Shown: piece by piece, positions 21,806 to 33,383 of the stretch | Position numbering within the stretch: position 1 is the stretch's first letter | How the letters are laid out: every line of letters starts with the position of its first letter | Assembly: GCF_947507565.1 (NCBI RefSeq) | Contig: NC_089179.1 | Coordinates: 1,426,001 to 1,490,000, forward strand | Length of the DNA: 64,000 nucleotides | Reading direction: 5' to 3' | Source: Oscarella lobularis | Lineage: Eukaryota > Porifera > Homoscleromorpha > Homosclerophorida > Oscarellidae | Made by a program: the position numbers and the translations under genes | The notes under the pieces: model-generated | Database searches by the model: none | Seen by the model: the letters and a program-made list of their open reading frames with translations, nothing else | What the model was told of the DNA's origin: nothing

Positions 21806-22382
21806 ATGGCCGAAGGCGGCGTGAAAGCCACTCTAAAAGAACTCCACGGTCTCGTGAAAAAGACGCAGGTATGCGAGACGCATTTGCACTGCCCGAGACA
21901 TCATCCTGTCGAAGGAACATCGCGTCGCCGCTGAAACTACAATCACAAACATACACCGGACTCAAGACAAAATGAAAAACGAAGCAAAAGGCATTCCAAG
22001 CAATTCTAGAGCTCTCCGAGATCTTCTAACCCTTTTATTGACAGTGTCAACCTATTTCAAGAACAAATTGAAGACTCTCTATCAGAATGGAATAGAAGAT
22101 GCACGAAAGGAAGCCGAGTAACCAGAAATCGTTGCTTTGATCGCCGAAAGTACAAAGAGGGGGGGTGAATTTGGCTAGGCTCTTGCAACAATGTCTTGAT
22201 AAAATCAACGAAGTGAAAACCGTGAAAGTAAAAACAGCATCACTAAGCAAATCAGTGCTTTTTGTAAACGGTAATAAGGTACCTCGCTACTTGGAGCACA
22301 TTAAAAACTAGTTCTCCTTTCTTAGATTCAGACATCAGGTGCGCAGATTGTCTTCCAGAAAGGTAAACGTGCATTTTAATTC
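21806..22382 (+). CDS. SGF29: SGF29 5' part (copy A, cut by assembly gap)
   Basis: Same exons as the complete gene at 31805-33292: MAEGGVKATLKELHGLVKKT, then EHRVAAETTITNIHRTQDKM, YFKNKLKTLYQNGIEDARKE and LLQQCLDKINEVKTVKVKTA. Sequence stops at N in the intron before the MRRGVLM exon. It is truncated by contig end, not by mutation. Confidence 0.85.
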
Positions 22383-22582
22383 NNNNNNNNNNNNNNNNNN
22401 NNNNNNNNNNNNNNNNNNNNNNNNNNNNNNNNNNNNNNNNNNNNNNNNNNNNNNNNNNNNNNNNNNNNNNNNNNNNNNNNNNNNNNNNNNNNNNNNNNNN
22501 NNNNNNNNNNNNNNNNNNNNNNNNNNNNNNNNNNNNNNNNNNNNNNNNNNNNNNNNNNNNNNNNNNNNNNNNNNNNNNNNNN
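22383..22582. other. Assembly gap (200 N) at the junction of the two duplicated copies
   Basis: Exactly 200 N. The left contig ends inside SGF29 and the right contig begins inside ARMC5, 9.6-9.8 kb back in the same gene order. Confidence 0.99.
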
Positions 22583-23292
22583 TCTGCGGGGGATTTTCGG
22601 TTCTGGCGAAAACTCTGCTCGCAGAGGAAGAGGAGGACGTTGAGCCGTTGAAGAAAGTGAGGAGAAAAGACAGCGCTCCTTTTGTTTGCCGTTCCGACAC
22701 TTTGAGCGCGACGGAACAACGCGTGGAGTTGAAACTCGACGGCGGAGAAGTGGTGACCTGTTGCGCCGAGGCTTTGATCAAATGTTCGGACTATTTCGAA
22801 GCGATGCTGACCGGATCGTTTCGCGAGTCGGCGCTGAAACTCGACCGTATTTCGTTGCCGGGTGTATCCTATGCGTCTCTGTTTGCCGTCGTTCATTGGG
22901 CGCAGGGTTGTTCGTGGAAATGCGCCGCGGGGAAAGGCGAAGGAGAGACGGACGCAAACGGACTGGATTTCGCCTTGGACGTCATGTCGCTGGCGAACAA
23001 GTTTCTGATGAACGATCTGAAGGACGAGTGTCAGTGGCACGCAGCGCGCCAATTGTCGACCGAAAATGTCGTCGACGTCTTCTACGTCGCGTGCACGCAC
23101 GACGCCGAGCTTCTAGCGAATCAGTGCTGTCTCTTTTGGCTACGAATGGACGACTTTGTCGTTCAATGGTCGATTTTCAAGGGCTGGATAGACAACGCAG
23201 AAAGGGAAAACGTCTTCAAAGCTATCCACTGTTTATTTACGTCAGCACTAACAAGTGAAATGTCAGCCAGTGAACAGCGAACGACGCATTGA
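22583..23292 (+). CDS. ARMC5: ARMC5 3' half (copy B, 5' truncated by gap)
   Basis: Encodes the same C-terminal about 235 residues as 12797-13506, from CGGFSVLAKTLLAEEEEDVE through the BTB domain to the stop. I see no amino-acid change against copy A. The 5' end is the contig edge, so it should not be read as a separate gene without long-read support. Confidence 0.85.
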
Positions 23293-24060
23293 TAAACGAT
23301 TCGAATTGTTACAGTTGCAGCTATAAAGTGTCAAAAGGGAAGAGTGTCAGGCCACTGTAGGCCATTTTTGACGTACCAGTGCCTGCAAGTCGTTGGGCGC
23401 GAGCGGTGCTAGCGAATCAGGCGCATGGAACGCCACTCGTGCATAAAGTAGCGTTGGCGAGAACGCTCATTTTCGACGTCACCAGTGCATGCAAGTCGTT
23501 GGGCGCGAGCGGTGCTTGCGGATCAGGCGCATGGAACGCCACTCGTGCATAGGGAACGCTCATTTTTGGCCTTCCCGCCAACGCCACTTTATGCACGAGT
23601 GACGTTCCATGCGCCTGATCCGCAAGCACCGCTCGCGCGCAACGACTGCAAACACTTGCACGTCGAAAATGGGCGTTCCCGCCAACGCTACTTATGCACG
23701 AGTGGCGTTCCATGCGCCTGATCCGCAAGCACCGCTCGCGCGCAACGACTGCAGACACTTGCACGTCGAAAATGGGCGTTCCCGCCAACGCTACTTATGC
23801 ACGAGTGGCGTTCCATGCGCCTGATCGGCAAGCACCGCTCGCGCGCAACGACTGCAAACACTTGCACGTCGAAAATGGGCGTTCCCGCCAACGCTACTTA
23901 TGCACGAGTGGCGTTCCATGCGCCTGAACCGCAAGCACCGCTCGCGCGCAACGAGTCAGGCACTGGTAGGCAAAAAAAGAGGTACGTACGGAAGACAGCG
24001 TGTGGGGGGGATTACGCTAGCGCTTTATTCAACTCTTATAAGGTATTCTTAGCTCTCTTT
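23293..24060. repeat. Inverted array of ~103-bp units (copy B: 2 direct + 4 inverted units)
   Basis: Same as 13507-14068 but the right arm has four units instead of two, repeating GGCGTTCCATGCGCCTGATC at about 103-bp steps (about 23603, 23706, 23809 and 23912). Units differ at a few bases (GATCCGC / GATCGGC / GAACCGC), which shows which ones were duplicated. No gene is seen in this interval. Confidence 0.87.
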
Positions 24061-26016
24061 TCACATACTGGTGACAGCGTTCATTGGGGACTTAGCCAAG
24101 CGAGGACCGACGTAATCCAGTATGAATCGTTTTCTCAATACCCGTTCAACCATCAAGTCCATTTTCTTCTTCCCATAGTAGATCTCAGCGTGAAATTCTC
24201 TCTCTTTCATACAGGCCTTCAAATCGGGTACACGACGCCGAGACAACGACGGTGCGACAACTCGTCTTTTAGCAACCGAGGCGTCGACAACGTCCTTATC
24301 GCCGTCGAGCGGAGTTTCCTCACTCGTTCTGTCCACTTGCTGACTTTCCACTCGTTCCAAATCAAAGCTAATACTCGCTGCTAATTGACGGGCAACTGTC
24401 TCAACACCCTCCTCTTCACTTTCAACGCTTCGACGATTCAAAAACCCCGATTTTGACTCAATTCTTTCGCGAAATTTCGCGGCGATCTCCGCGCCGCGTC
24501 CTCGTCGCAAAAGCGCGTCGACCTTCTGACCGGGACAGAGTCGTTGCAACAAGGCGACGGCGTCGTCGTTTTCCGGCTGAAGCGCCAACGCAGCGACGAC
24601 GTCGTCGAGCGCGCCTGTCGCTTCGTCGCGCGCGTAACGGCAGTGCGCTCGACAGACGTAATAGCGCGGAATTAAACCGTTATTGTCGATCGCCGACGTG
24701 AAATGTTCGCTCGCCTTGTCGTATCGACCCGCTTCGAATTCGTTGACTCCCATTTCGCCGTGAACGACGGAAAGGCGAGATCGAACGTCGCCGTCGCCGC
24801 CCAAGTCCAACGCCTGCTGATAGTCGGCGAGACTGAACGCCAATTCTCGCATGCAATAGAAACAATCGCCTCGATTCACGTACAATCCCACTTCGGCTTT
24901 CTCCGCCTTGATCGCCTTATTCAAAAGAACGACCGCTTCGTTATAATACTTCTTCGTGAAACACTCGACGGCGAAGTCGTTGTACGTCAAAACGAGCTGA
25001 CGCTGAGCCGAACGACTCGTCTCCACATCGTCGTCGTCGTCGTCACCGTCGCCGATTTCGCCGCACTTATCCAAAGCAATCAAAAAATCGTCCACAGCTG
25101 ACTCAAAATCGCCTAGACGACGATAAATCGTACCGCGGAGAACGTGATAGGAAGCAACGGAGGGATTCGTCTGTATAGCCGAAGTGAGTCTCTGTAGCGC
25201 GTCCTTGCTATTTCCCGAGAGACTCTGTTGAACGGCGGCGTCTTTCATCTCGACGGCTTTGCTCTCAATCGATCGCAGCATGGAAATCGCCTCCGCGTGA
25301 CTCCCTTCCAGTTCCAAAGCGCTTTTGACGTCATAATAGGCGAGCGTCGTATTGCTGAACATTTCCTGCAATCGAGCGCGAACGACGTAGAGATCGGGAT
25401 TCGCTCGATCCAATCGCAATCGTTTATTGATCAAATCCAAACACTCGCCGTGACGACCGAGCGCCGAGAGCGCGACGGCGCAGCGCACGTGATAGCCCAC
25501 GCGATCGGGTCTCATTCGCACGGCGATTCGAAAATACGTCAGCGCATCGTCGAAATATTTCTCGTCGAATAATATTTGCCCGTAGAAAAAATTCGCGAAG
25601 GCGAGTCGTTCGAATAGCGTCGAATTTTTCGGATCGAGGCTGTGGGCTTTTTTTAGGTTGAGTATTGCCGATCGGAAATCGGCGATCTGGATAAATATTT
25701 CGGCTCGATCGGCGTAGTATTGAGATATTTGGGGTCGAAGGGATAGGGCGCGATTCAGTTTGGCGAGCGCCGATTCGAGACCGTCGCTTTGGGCTGCCGC
25801 TTGGCGAGCTTCCGCGTAGAGTTGAGTTGTTTTCGCGTCGACGATCTTTGTCATCGACATTGAGTGCGATGACGCCGTTTCTTCGTCGTATCGCGTCGCG
25901 AGACCGTCGCCCATATCTGAAACGATCATTGAGGAATCCATCGATGATATTGGCGTTCGGATTCGGCTGCTTTCGGCGCTCTTCGACTCGTTTTCGTCGT
26001 CCGCACTCGATGCCAT
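24061..26016 (-). CDS. TTC16: TTC16-like tetratricopeptide repeat protein (copy B)
   Basis: 651 aa, the same length as copy A. The one amino-acid change I see is near the C-terminus (RKRFILDYVG here, RKRIVLDYVG in copy A); several other changes are silent. See copy A for domains. Confidence 0.85.
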   Translation of the reverse strand: MASSADDENESKSAESSRIRTPISSMDSSMIVSDMGDGLATRYDEETASSHSMSMTKIVDAKTTQLYAEARQAAAQSDGLESALAKLNRALSLRPQISQYYADRAEIFIQIADFRSAILNLKKAHSLDPKNSTLFERLAFANFFYGQILFDEKYFDDALTYFRIAVRMRPDRVGYHVRCAVALSALGRHGECLDLINKRLRLDRANPDLYVVRARLQEMFSNTTLAYYDVKSALELEGSHAEAISMLRSIESKAVEMKDAAVQQSLSGNSKDALQRLTSAIQTNPSVASYHVLRGTIYRRLGDFESAVDDFLIALDKCGEIGDGDDDDDDVETSRSAQRQLVLTYNDFAVECFTKKYYNEAVVLLNKAIKAEKAEVGLYVNRGDCFYCMRELAFSLADYQQALDLGGDGDVRSRLSVVHGEMGVNEFEAGRYDKASEHFTSAIDNNGLIPRYYVCRAHCRYARDEATGALDDVVAALALQPENDDAVALLQRLCPGQKVDALLRRGRGAEIAAKFRERIESKSGFLNRRSVESEEEGVETVARQLAASISFDLERVESQQVDRTSEETPLDGDKDVVDASVAKRRVVAPSLSRRRVPDLKACMKEREFHAEIYYGKKKMDLMVERVLRKRFILDYVGPRLAKSPMNAVTSM

Positions 26017-26205
26017 GTTTGTAAATTTAAAGCGCGCATTGTCGCCTGGGCGACAACGGACCTCAACCCGGATGTGACATCTTTCTTCGAGTTCTACGAC
26101 TCTTTGTCAACGCAAGATAGATACAAGAGGCAAACGGTAGTCAACCTTGTTAAAAAGCTAGTAGACTAGACAATATCTGAAGGTAGGGGGTTCCCAGTCA
26201 GGAAA
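26017..26205. promoter_or_regulatory. Divergent TTC16 / NCoR-like intergenic region (copy B)
   Basis: Same 189-bp layout as copy A, including the TTGTCGCCTGGGCGACAA palindrome. Confidence 0.4.
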
Positions 26206-29200
26206 ATGTCTTTCGCTGGAACGAAACGGCCTCGATCTCCGGACAGCGACGAGGAACTGAGCGAAGGAGAAGTTCAAGACCTATCCTCGTCGTCCTCGTC
26301 GTCTTCCGAAGCCATTTCGCAGCCACCACGGTACAAGTCTCTCAGTTAGCAGAGAAAAAGGAAAAAAAATCGTACCTGTTTCAGGAAAATCAAAGCTTCC
26401 CAAACGCACAAGATGTCGCCAGGCAGCTTTTCGAAAAACCTTGATTACCAAGCAATAGAGAAAAAGAAGGCGAAAAAATTGGCCAAGCTGAGAAAGAAAA
26501 GGCGGTGAGTGGGGTAAAAAAAAAAGGAAGAAACAAAAACAACGAAAACCTGTAGAAAGAGGAGGAAAGCTGCAAAACGTCGCTTGCAACTCCGAGAGGA
26601 GAACGGCGACAAGCGAAAAAGAAAAGCGACCGACTCCTTTCCGCTGTCTTCGTCCAAAGAACCCCAATCTTCGACGTCGTACTCGTCGTCCGTTCCTCCA
26701 CGTAGCGCTCCATCAAATATACCCACCTCTGTTATTGTTCATACAAAGCTCTCTTATGAACCCGAGCTCGTTTCGCCGTTTGGTTCTCCCGCGCCTCCGT
26801 CGATTCCGCCGCCACCACCGCCACCGCCGCCGCCGCCCGAAGATGATTCCCAGCCGTCGCAACCTGCTTCCGTGTTGCCAGGGAAGGAAGATCTCGTTCA
26901 GTCGATGGAGCTGGTTGATAGGGAGATAACGGAAGTCGAACAGCAAATATCCCAATTGGAGAAACGACTTGTGAGTATCAATAATTTGTAAACTTTCTAA
27001 AACGATTTCTTCTGTATTTAGATGCAAGAAGAAATGGAATTGTTGGCCGAAGAAAAGGCGAATGCGGATATGCCGCCTGGGTCGTCCAGTCACGGCGGCG
27101 ATAAAGAAGGAAAGGATAGTTCGCACAAAGACGACGATAGCACCAATAAAAAAGAAGGGGAAAATTTATCAGTCGTTGACGAATTGACGTCCTATTACAG
27201 CGAAACCATGCAATCTCTTATAAGAAAGATCTATGCGGAAAATCGAGTAAGAAAATGAGATAAGCGAAAGATATCTGATTGACCACTTGTTCAATAGAAG
27301 AGAGCTGCCGCCGCTCACGCACTGTGCAGTGTCAAAGACTCGGCACCAGTCTATTCTTCAGCTGTAAGAACGTTTTGACTTTTTTTTTGATTTCGCGTAC
27401 TCAATATCTAATTGCGTCTAGCCTCTCTATAATCAGCCATCTGACTTGCCTTTCTATAAGGAGAATCAAGAGAAGTGAGTGCTTTGCTTGTCAATTGTTT
27501 TATGTGCTAGCTATTGTTCTCTTCTAGAGCCAAGGCGTTTCACCCTAAGCTCGTTGCCTATCTGAGACGAAAACGCGATCAGAAGTTGGCGTGGAAACAG
27601 CGCACGGCGCGTGAGTACAATCGGCTGCACAGAGAGTGGACGAAACGGGTCGAACGTTGGGAAAACGATCCGAGAAGAAAGTGAGAACGAAAAATAATGA
27701 ATACACGCGTGGAAAAACAATTTCCTGCTTCAGGGCCAAAGAGTCGAAAATCCGCGACTTTTACGAGCGAATGTTTCCTGAAATCAAAAGGCAAAGAGAA
27801 CAGCAGGAACGCTTTCAACGGTACAGAGACACTCCGGCAATAAATGATCCATTGATTGAGCGCTCTTCTCAGTGCGCAAAGGCCCCTAGATGGGTTTGCT
27901 CGTAGTGACGCGGATTTGAAAGAAATTATTGACGGTCTAAGGGACCAGGAAGTCAGCCAATACGCGCATCATTTCCCCCATTGATAGCTAATTTTTCCCT
28001 TTTGTTGCAGCTACTTGAAAAGCAGGTCTATAGTCTATCCGTCGAGCCACCTGACTTGTTAGACAGCGACGAAAGAAAGGTTCAGTTTATAAGCAGAAAC
28101 GGTCGGTTAGCGTTGTACGCGCTGTGTACGTGGCTTGGAGCGTTTATGATAGGCTTCGTCGAAGATCCCATGGCGGATCACAAGCAGAGGAGAATGAATG
28201 CGCTATGGACCGACGACGAGAAGCGAATTTTTCGTGAGCAGTAAGTTCTACAGTAGTTTCACGTGACCTATTTAGTAAATAATTAAACTAGATTTGTCAA
28301 ACATCCTAAGGATTTCGAAAGGATAGCCTTACACCTTCCCAAGAAAGTGCGCTTAGTAGTAGTAGTGCACATGATAGGAATTTTAATTAAGAATTTTTAG
28401 TCTTGTGGTGACTGTGTTCAGTATTACTATCTCAGCAAAAAGAAGGAAGGCTACAAGCAAATGCTAAGGAAATACTCGCAAGCGAAGCGTCGAACGAAAG
28501 TTGTTCAGTCGAGACCGCAGGTGAGTTTCGCAAGTGTCTTCTTGTCGAAAGAGCGAAAGGAGGTCTCGCAGTTGGCTGCGGGCATGGAAGAGAAAACGAA
28601 AGAAATCGCCGAAAGACGGTAACAAACGGGTTTCTATTTAGATCTCTCATTTTTCATTGATTATCTGCCCAGGGAACACGGCGTCTTTGGAATTGAACAG
28701 GATTCGGGAAGAATAAGTACGCTCGCAAACAGTCGCTGTACAAACGCGTTAATTAATGTTGATTTTTTTCTTCAGCCTACACTGTTCCCAACTGGAAAGA
28801 GGAAGAAATCGAAGCCATGAAAGAAGGTGAAGCAAGTGTAATATCTTTTCAGTTACGCGCACGGTTCAATTGTTTTTAGGGTTGAGAGAATGGGGCAAAG
28901 ACTGGCCGACAATTTCAAATAGAATCGGCACGAAGACGGAACACCAGTGCCGCAGCTTCTTCACCCATTACAAACGGAAGCTTCATCTAGTCAGCTATCT
29001 GAACGAATACAAAGCGAGAGAAAAGGCACGTTAACGTTGTCTTTACACCCCTTCACGCCCTTTTTTTCTCCTCCAGGCTGTGGGAATGAGGTACGCAACA
29101 GCGGAAGAGGACGAAAAGGAGAAGAAAACTGACGACGCAGCGACTCTTTCTCGGCCTTCTAGTCTTCAAGGTGAATTTTACCTGTAACGACACCTCGACT

Positions 29201-30702
29201 CCTTTTTTGGGAACCCTCTCTTTGTCTAAGATATTCTACTTCTTTCTCGCGAAAATATCAGTCTTCCTTCGGCCGAAACATCGAATCTCGCCGACTCCGC
29301 CGCGCGAACGGCGCTCACGCCCACGCCGGAACAAGAACAATTTAAAAAGTTCATCAACCTCGCCGCGTCCGTCGTCCACGACTACGAAAGCTCGCGTCAA
29401 TCGACAGGCGATGCTTTAGCAGAAGAGCAACCGAAAGAAGAAAGTTTGCAATTAACGCCGCCGCCGCCTCCACCACCGTCGTCCGTCAGAGTCCACTTCT
29501 CTGGCATACTTACCGAGCCATCGTCGTCGTCGTCCTCCTCCTCCGTCTTGACGGCAGTAGTTTCTACCGCACCGGAATTGGTGACGGCAACGGTGACTGC
29601 TACATCGTCGCCGTCAATAGCAAACAAACCGATTCTTGTCGCTTCTCCTCCTCCTCCACCTCCATCTATCTTTAAGCCGTCGGTTGAGCAAGTACTTCAA
29701 CTATCCTTTGCTTCGTCTGCGTCACATTCGGCGGCTCCTGTGTTGCCGCCTCTTATTCCCCTCGCCGTTTCGGCGAATTCGGCACCGGTTGAGCCGCCCG
29801 AGACGCCGACTGTCGTGAAACTCGCTCTACAAGGCGTCCCATTCGAGGCAGATCCCACCGTCTCTGCTGACAATGAGAGCAGTCACCGCCGAGAATCGGA
29901 GATTGACGTTAAAGAAGACGGCGTCGAGGAGCTGAAACTATCCAAAGACGACAATGTCATACAGAAGGACGACGATGAAGTGACGAGCGAAAAAATCACA
30001 GAATCTGATGGCGACGACGGTGGTAGAAGGAGCGATGAAAGCGTGGCGGACAGCGAGGAGTCACACGAAGAAGGAGAAATTATTAGTGACGAGGAAGAGA
30101 TTGAACGAGACGAGGATGCGGAGAAATCAGTTCACGACGACGAAAAGGGGAGCGAAAGCGACGTCGTCGTCGTCCTATCGACGTCCTCCGAGACCAGGAA
30201 GCCTTTCGTCGACGAACCAGCGGAACAAGCGACTGCGGGAAGCGACGGCGACAAGGAGGAACTGTGGAGTAGTCAAGAGGACTGCGGAAGCTTGTATCAG
30301 GAAGAAGAGACCGCTCATTGCGGAGGAATGACACCAGAAGAGGAAAAGAAAGACGATGAACGTGCGACGCGAACGGAAGCCGCTCGAGAAGAAAGGGCAA
30401 AGGAGAGATCAGAAGTCCTAACGTCGTCACAAGAGAACAGTGAAACGTCTTCGATACGGCACGCCGAGGACGAGTCGGCGTTCCAGTACGAAGCGATCTC
30501 GCCTCCGGATTCGATGACTTCCAGCATAGGCGACGGCGGCGACGATCGATCGACACTACCCGTCTCCTCACCCTTTCTCAGCACCACGCCAACGGAATCG
30601 GGAACGCTGAGTCCCTCCTATTCAAGTCCCTATCTCGCTGCAACGAAAGAGAAACGCTATGTACCACTCTTAGAAGCTATAAGTTCTGAAGAAGAAGACT
30701 AA
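26206..30702 (+). CDS. NCOR: NCoR/SMRT-family corepressor, short form (copy B)
   Basis: Same exon structure and domains as copy A. Differences include the proline-run length (after VSPFGSP: APPSIPP here, TPPPPLIPP in copy A), ED(D/V)SQ, and GEII(S/G)DEEE(I/M). Intron homopolymers also differ, for example an A run near 26516 and a T run near 27381. All coding differences I noticed keep the frame. The inferred GC-AG intron and the 51-nt stop-free intron are both conserved. Confidence 0.86.
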
Positions 30703-30744
30703 AGGCTTAATTAAGGTACATGCAGTTAGCTAAGATATGCGCAG

Positions 30745-31767
30745 TTAGCCGGAGAAAACCTCCACTACACGTTCAATAGGTTTACGACACACTGGACAAC
30801 ATTGACTTTGCTTTTTCACTTCCTTTGCGCATCCCAGGCAGCATACTAGGTGTGACGTCTTTCCGTGAAGAAAAAGAGCGTTTCTCTTCTTGTCCATGCA
30901 TATTACACAGGTCTTGGACTCGTCGTATTCAAACTCGCCTTCCTTTACCCTTGTCGTTGCAGGATCCTGGACTTTGACGAAAAACGGCGGCGGATCAAGA
31001 TTAATGCAACGCTGGCACAAATCGAAATCGCACTCGCTGCAGTGCCACATGTATCGTTCGCCCGTCAAGTGCGACATGCGCTTGCACGAGTCACATATCC
31101 ATCTGCCATTATAAGAAGGATAGACAGCTTGTCCCTCAGCCAATTTCAACTCGTGCTTGTGAAGATGACTCTTCCGCCCCTTGAAGCACGTCTGACACAA
31201 ATCAAACTTGCACTTGGAACAATGATAAGGTCGCTGATCGGCCATCAGAGTGCTCGTCTTTTGACAGTGATTGCACCTCCACGCTCCCCTGTACATCGCC
31301 TCAGGATAACAGACGCTGCCCTCCGCCAAAACGAGGGGATGCACGTGGAGCGGATGTGCGCATGCGAAATAGCAATTGCTGCACAGATCGTACTTGCATG
31401 CGGCACAGTGGTACGAAATCGCTTCCGGGTTCCACTTCCGGCAACGATTGCACGTCCAAGTCGCTTTGGGACCGTACACGTCCGGGCTGCGCGGTTCGAC
31501 CTTTGCGAGAGGGTGAGGATGATGCGTTTTCGCGACGATGCCGTAGCAGTCGTTGCACAGATCGAAGGAACACTCGTCGCAATGCCAAGGCGACGGGTTT
31601 TTCCCCGTAAGTGTCAGTAACGCGCTGCTGTGCATCTTACACACGTCGCAGAACCATCGGCCGCGCGACGACGGATAGATTTCTTCGGCGACTCGTTTTT
31701 TTAGGCAGTGACGATGATAGGGATGTTCCGTCGACGAGGGAAGAGTCGTCGGCAAGAACGACGCCAT
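30745..31767 (-). CDS. Four-repeat DC1/ZZ-like zinc-finger protein with MDM2-type RING (copy B)
   Basis: Same protein as copy A with four substitutions that I can see: TLPSSTEH, AWRCNHC, PSYNGRW and KKQSQCC (copy A has L, D, S and G at the changed positions). All zinc ligands and the 13-residue RING tail are unchanged. Start at 31767 lies 37 bp from the SGF29 ATG on the other strand; a longer start at 31830 would overlap it. Confidence 0.85.
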   Translation of the reverse strand: MASFLPTTLPSSTEHPYHRHCLKKRVAEEIYPSSRGRWFCDVCKMHSSALLTLTGKNPSPWHCDECSFDLCNDCYGIVAKTHHPHPLAKVEPRSPDVYGPKATWTCNRCRKWNPEAISYHCAACKYDLCSNCYFACAHPLHVHPLVLAEGSVCYPEAMYRGAWRCNHCQKTSTLMADQRPYHCSKCKFDLCQTCFKGRKSHLHKHELKLAEGQAVYPSYNGRWICDSCKRMSHLTGERYMWHCSECDFDLCQRCINLDPPPFFVKVQDPATTRVKEGEFEYDESKTCVICMDKKRNALFLHGKTSHLVCCLGCAKEVKKQSQCCPVCRKPIERVVEVFSG

Positions 31768-31804
31768 GTCGCGTACGGGTTTGATTGTTGATCCCGTATG
31801 CGAA

Positions 31805-33292
31805 ATGGCGGAAGGCGGCGTGAAAGCCACTCTAAAAGAACTCCACGGTCTCGTGAAAAAGACGCAGGTATGCGAGACGCATTTGCACTGCCCGAGACAT
31901 CATCCTGTCGAAGGAACATCGCGTCGCCGCTGAAACTACAATCACAAACATACACCGGACTCAAGACAAAATGAAAAACGAAGCAAAAGGCATTCCAAGC
32001 AATTCTAGAGCTCTCCGAGATCTTCTAACCCTTTTTATTGACAGTGTCAACCTATTTCAAGAACAAATTGAAGACTCTCTATCAGAATGGAATAGAAGAT
32101 GCGCGAAAGGAAGCCGAGTAACCAGAAATCGTTGCTTTGATCACCGAAAGTACAAAGAGGGGGGTGCATTTGGCTAGGCTCTTGCAACAATGTCTTGATA
32201 AAATCAACGAAGTGAAAACCGTGAAAGTAAAAACAGCATCACTAAGCAAATCAGTGCTTTTTGTAAACGGTAATAAGGTACCTCGCTACTTGGAGCACAT
32301 TAAAAACTAGTCCTCCTTTCTTAGATTCAGACATCAGGTGCGCAGATTGTCTTCCAGAAAGGTAAACGTGCATTTTAATTCTCCCTTAGAAAGCCCAAGA
32401 CTGCGATGCGACGCGGCGTTCTCATGTCGATGCTGCACCAGGCGGCACATCAGCTACCCGTTTGGAAGCCGTCATTTCCTCTTGAAAAGTACTGATTGGG
32501 AATTCCTGGAAATGACATTTTTACTTTTGAACCAGGCCTTCGCACCTGTGTAAACCACCTCCATTGTGCGGAGCCATGCCTCCAGAACCAGGCCACGTAT
32601 CAAAGCCTGGAGAGCAGGTTAGTGTGAGCTCCTCTCCTTTTCCTAATAGTCATTCTTTTTCGTCTTAGGTATGTGCTAGAATAAAAACATCTGAAGGAGA
32701 AGAGCAGTGGATATTGGCCGAGGTAGTGAGTTATAATGTGCACCAAGGAAAGTGAGTTGAATGGGCAGTAAAAGGAATAGGCAATGTATAAATATACCTG
32801 TGATCAGGTACACTGTTGAGGACATTGATGAAGAGGGAAGAAGCAGTCGAGAGTGAGTGAATATTTTTAGGACTTTTTTTTCTGTCTTTGATGTACAATC
32901 AATTAGATCTCACGTTTTGACTCGCCGTAAAGTCAGCCCACTTCCGACGATGAAAGCAGATCCAACCCTATCGCCATCGGCACTTCACCTCAAAGGACAA
33001 GTAAGCGACGTCAGAACCCAGTGTCTGTTCACCGTGACAGCACATGCATAGCTTGTCATGGCAATCTATCCGCAAACAACGTGCTTCTATCGGGGAATAA
33101 TTGACGCTCTCCCAAACATGGTACAAAGAGAGATATATGATTTAATAGTATTTGAAACCCAGATGTATCATATAGGCAGATAACGATTACTCGGTATTGT
33201 TTGAGGACAATTCCTATGCAGAGGGCTATTCACCACCGCTGAAGGTGCCTCAACGATACGTGCTGCCAATTAAAGAAGCGAGAAAAAGGTGA
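31805..33292 (+). CDS. SGF29: SGF29, SAGA-complex double-Tudor histone reader
   Basis: SGF29 binds H3K4me2/3 and brings SAGA to active chromatin. About 12 small exons. An N-terminal coiled coil comes from exons 31805-31867, 31914-31989, 32045-32117 and 32178-32269. Then TAMRRGVLMSMLHQAAHQLP and KPPPLCGAMPPEPGHVSKPG. The tandem Tudor follows: VCARIKTSEGEEQWILAEVV, YTVEDIDEEG, HVLTRRKVSPLP, LVMAIYPQTTCFYRGIIDAL, DNDYSVLFEDNSYAEGYSPP and LKVPQRYVLPIKEARKR plus stop. The aromatic residues expected in the methyl-lysine cage (YPQTTCFY, F in VLFED) are present. Intron 31990-32044 appears to use a GC donor. The small exon at 32325 has two in-phase donors 24 nt apart (32338 and 32362). Confidence 0.9.
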
Positions 33293-33383
33293 CAATAGAA
33301 TAAGCAAATTATTCGTAATACATGGTATACTACTACTGAATAAATACTACGTACAAACCAACGCGCAAAATTTGTTTTTTCTG

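Larger units (their letters stand above)
12797..22382 (+). repeat. Large duplicated segment, copy A (ARMC5 3' half to SGF29 5' part)
   Basis: Matches 22583-32381 in the same orientation with scattered SNPs, small indels and one tandem-repeat length change (two extra 103-bp units in copy B). It ends exactly at the 200-N gap. See findings for the haplotype versus duplication question. Confidence 0.97.
22583..32381 (+). repeat. Large duplicated segment, copy B
   Basis: Same gene order and orientation as 12797-22382. The offset is 9786 at the start and 9992 after the 103-bp array, the 206-bp difference being two array units. Differences are SNPs and short indels in homopolymers and Pro-codon runs. 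Confidence 0.97.

Noticed and set aside
22339-23292. 317-codon frame running through the N gap into ARMC5
   Set aside because: It crosses 200 N and joins SGF29 intron sequence to ARMC5; the continuity is an artefact.
24061-31830. TTC16, NCoR and RING copy B as confirmed second paralogs
   Set aside because: The near-identical sequence and the contig junction at the gap make allelic copies the simpler reading; annotated but not counted as extra genes.
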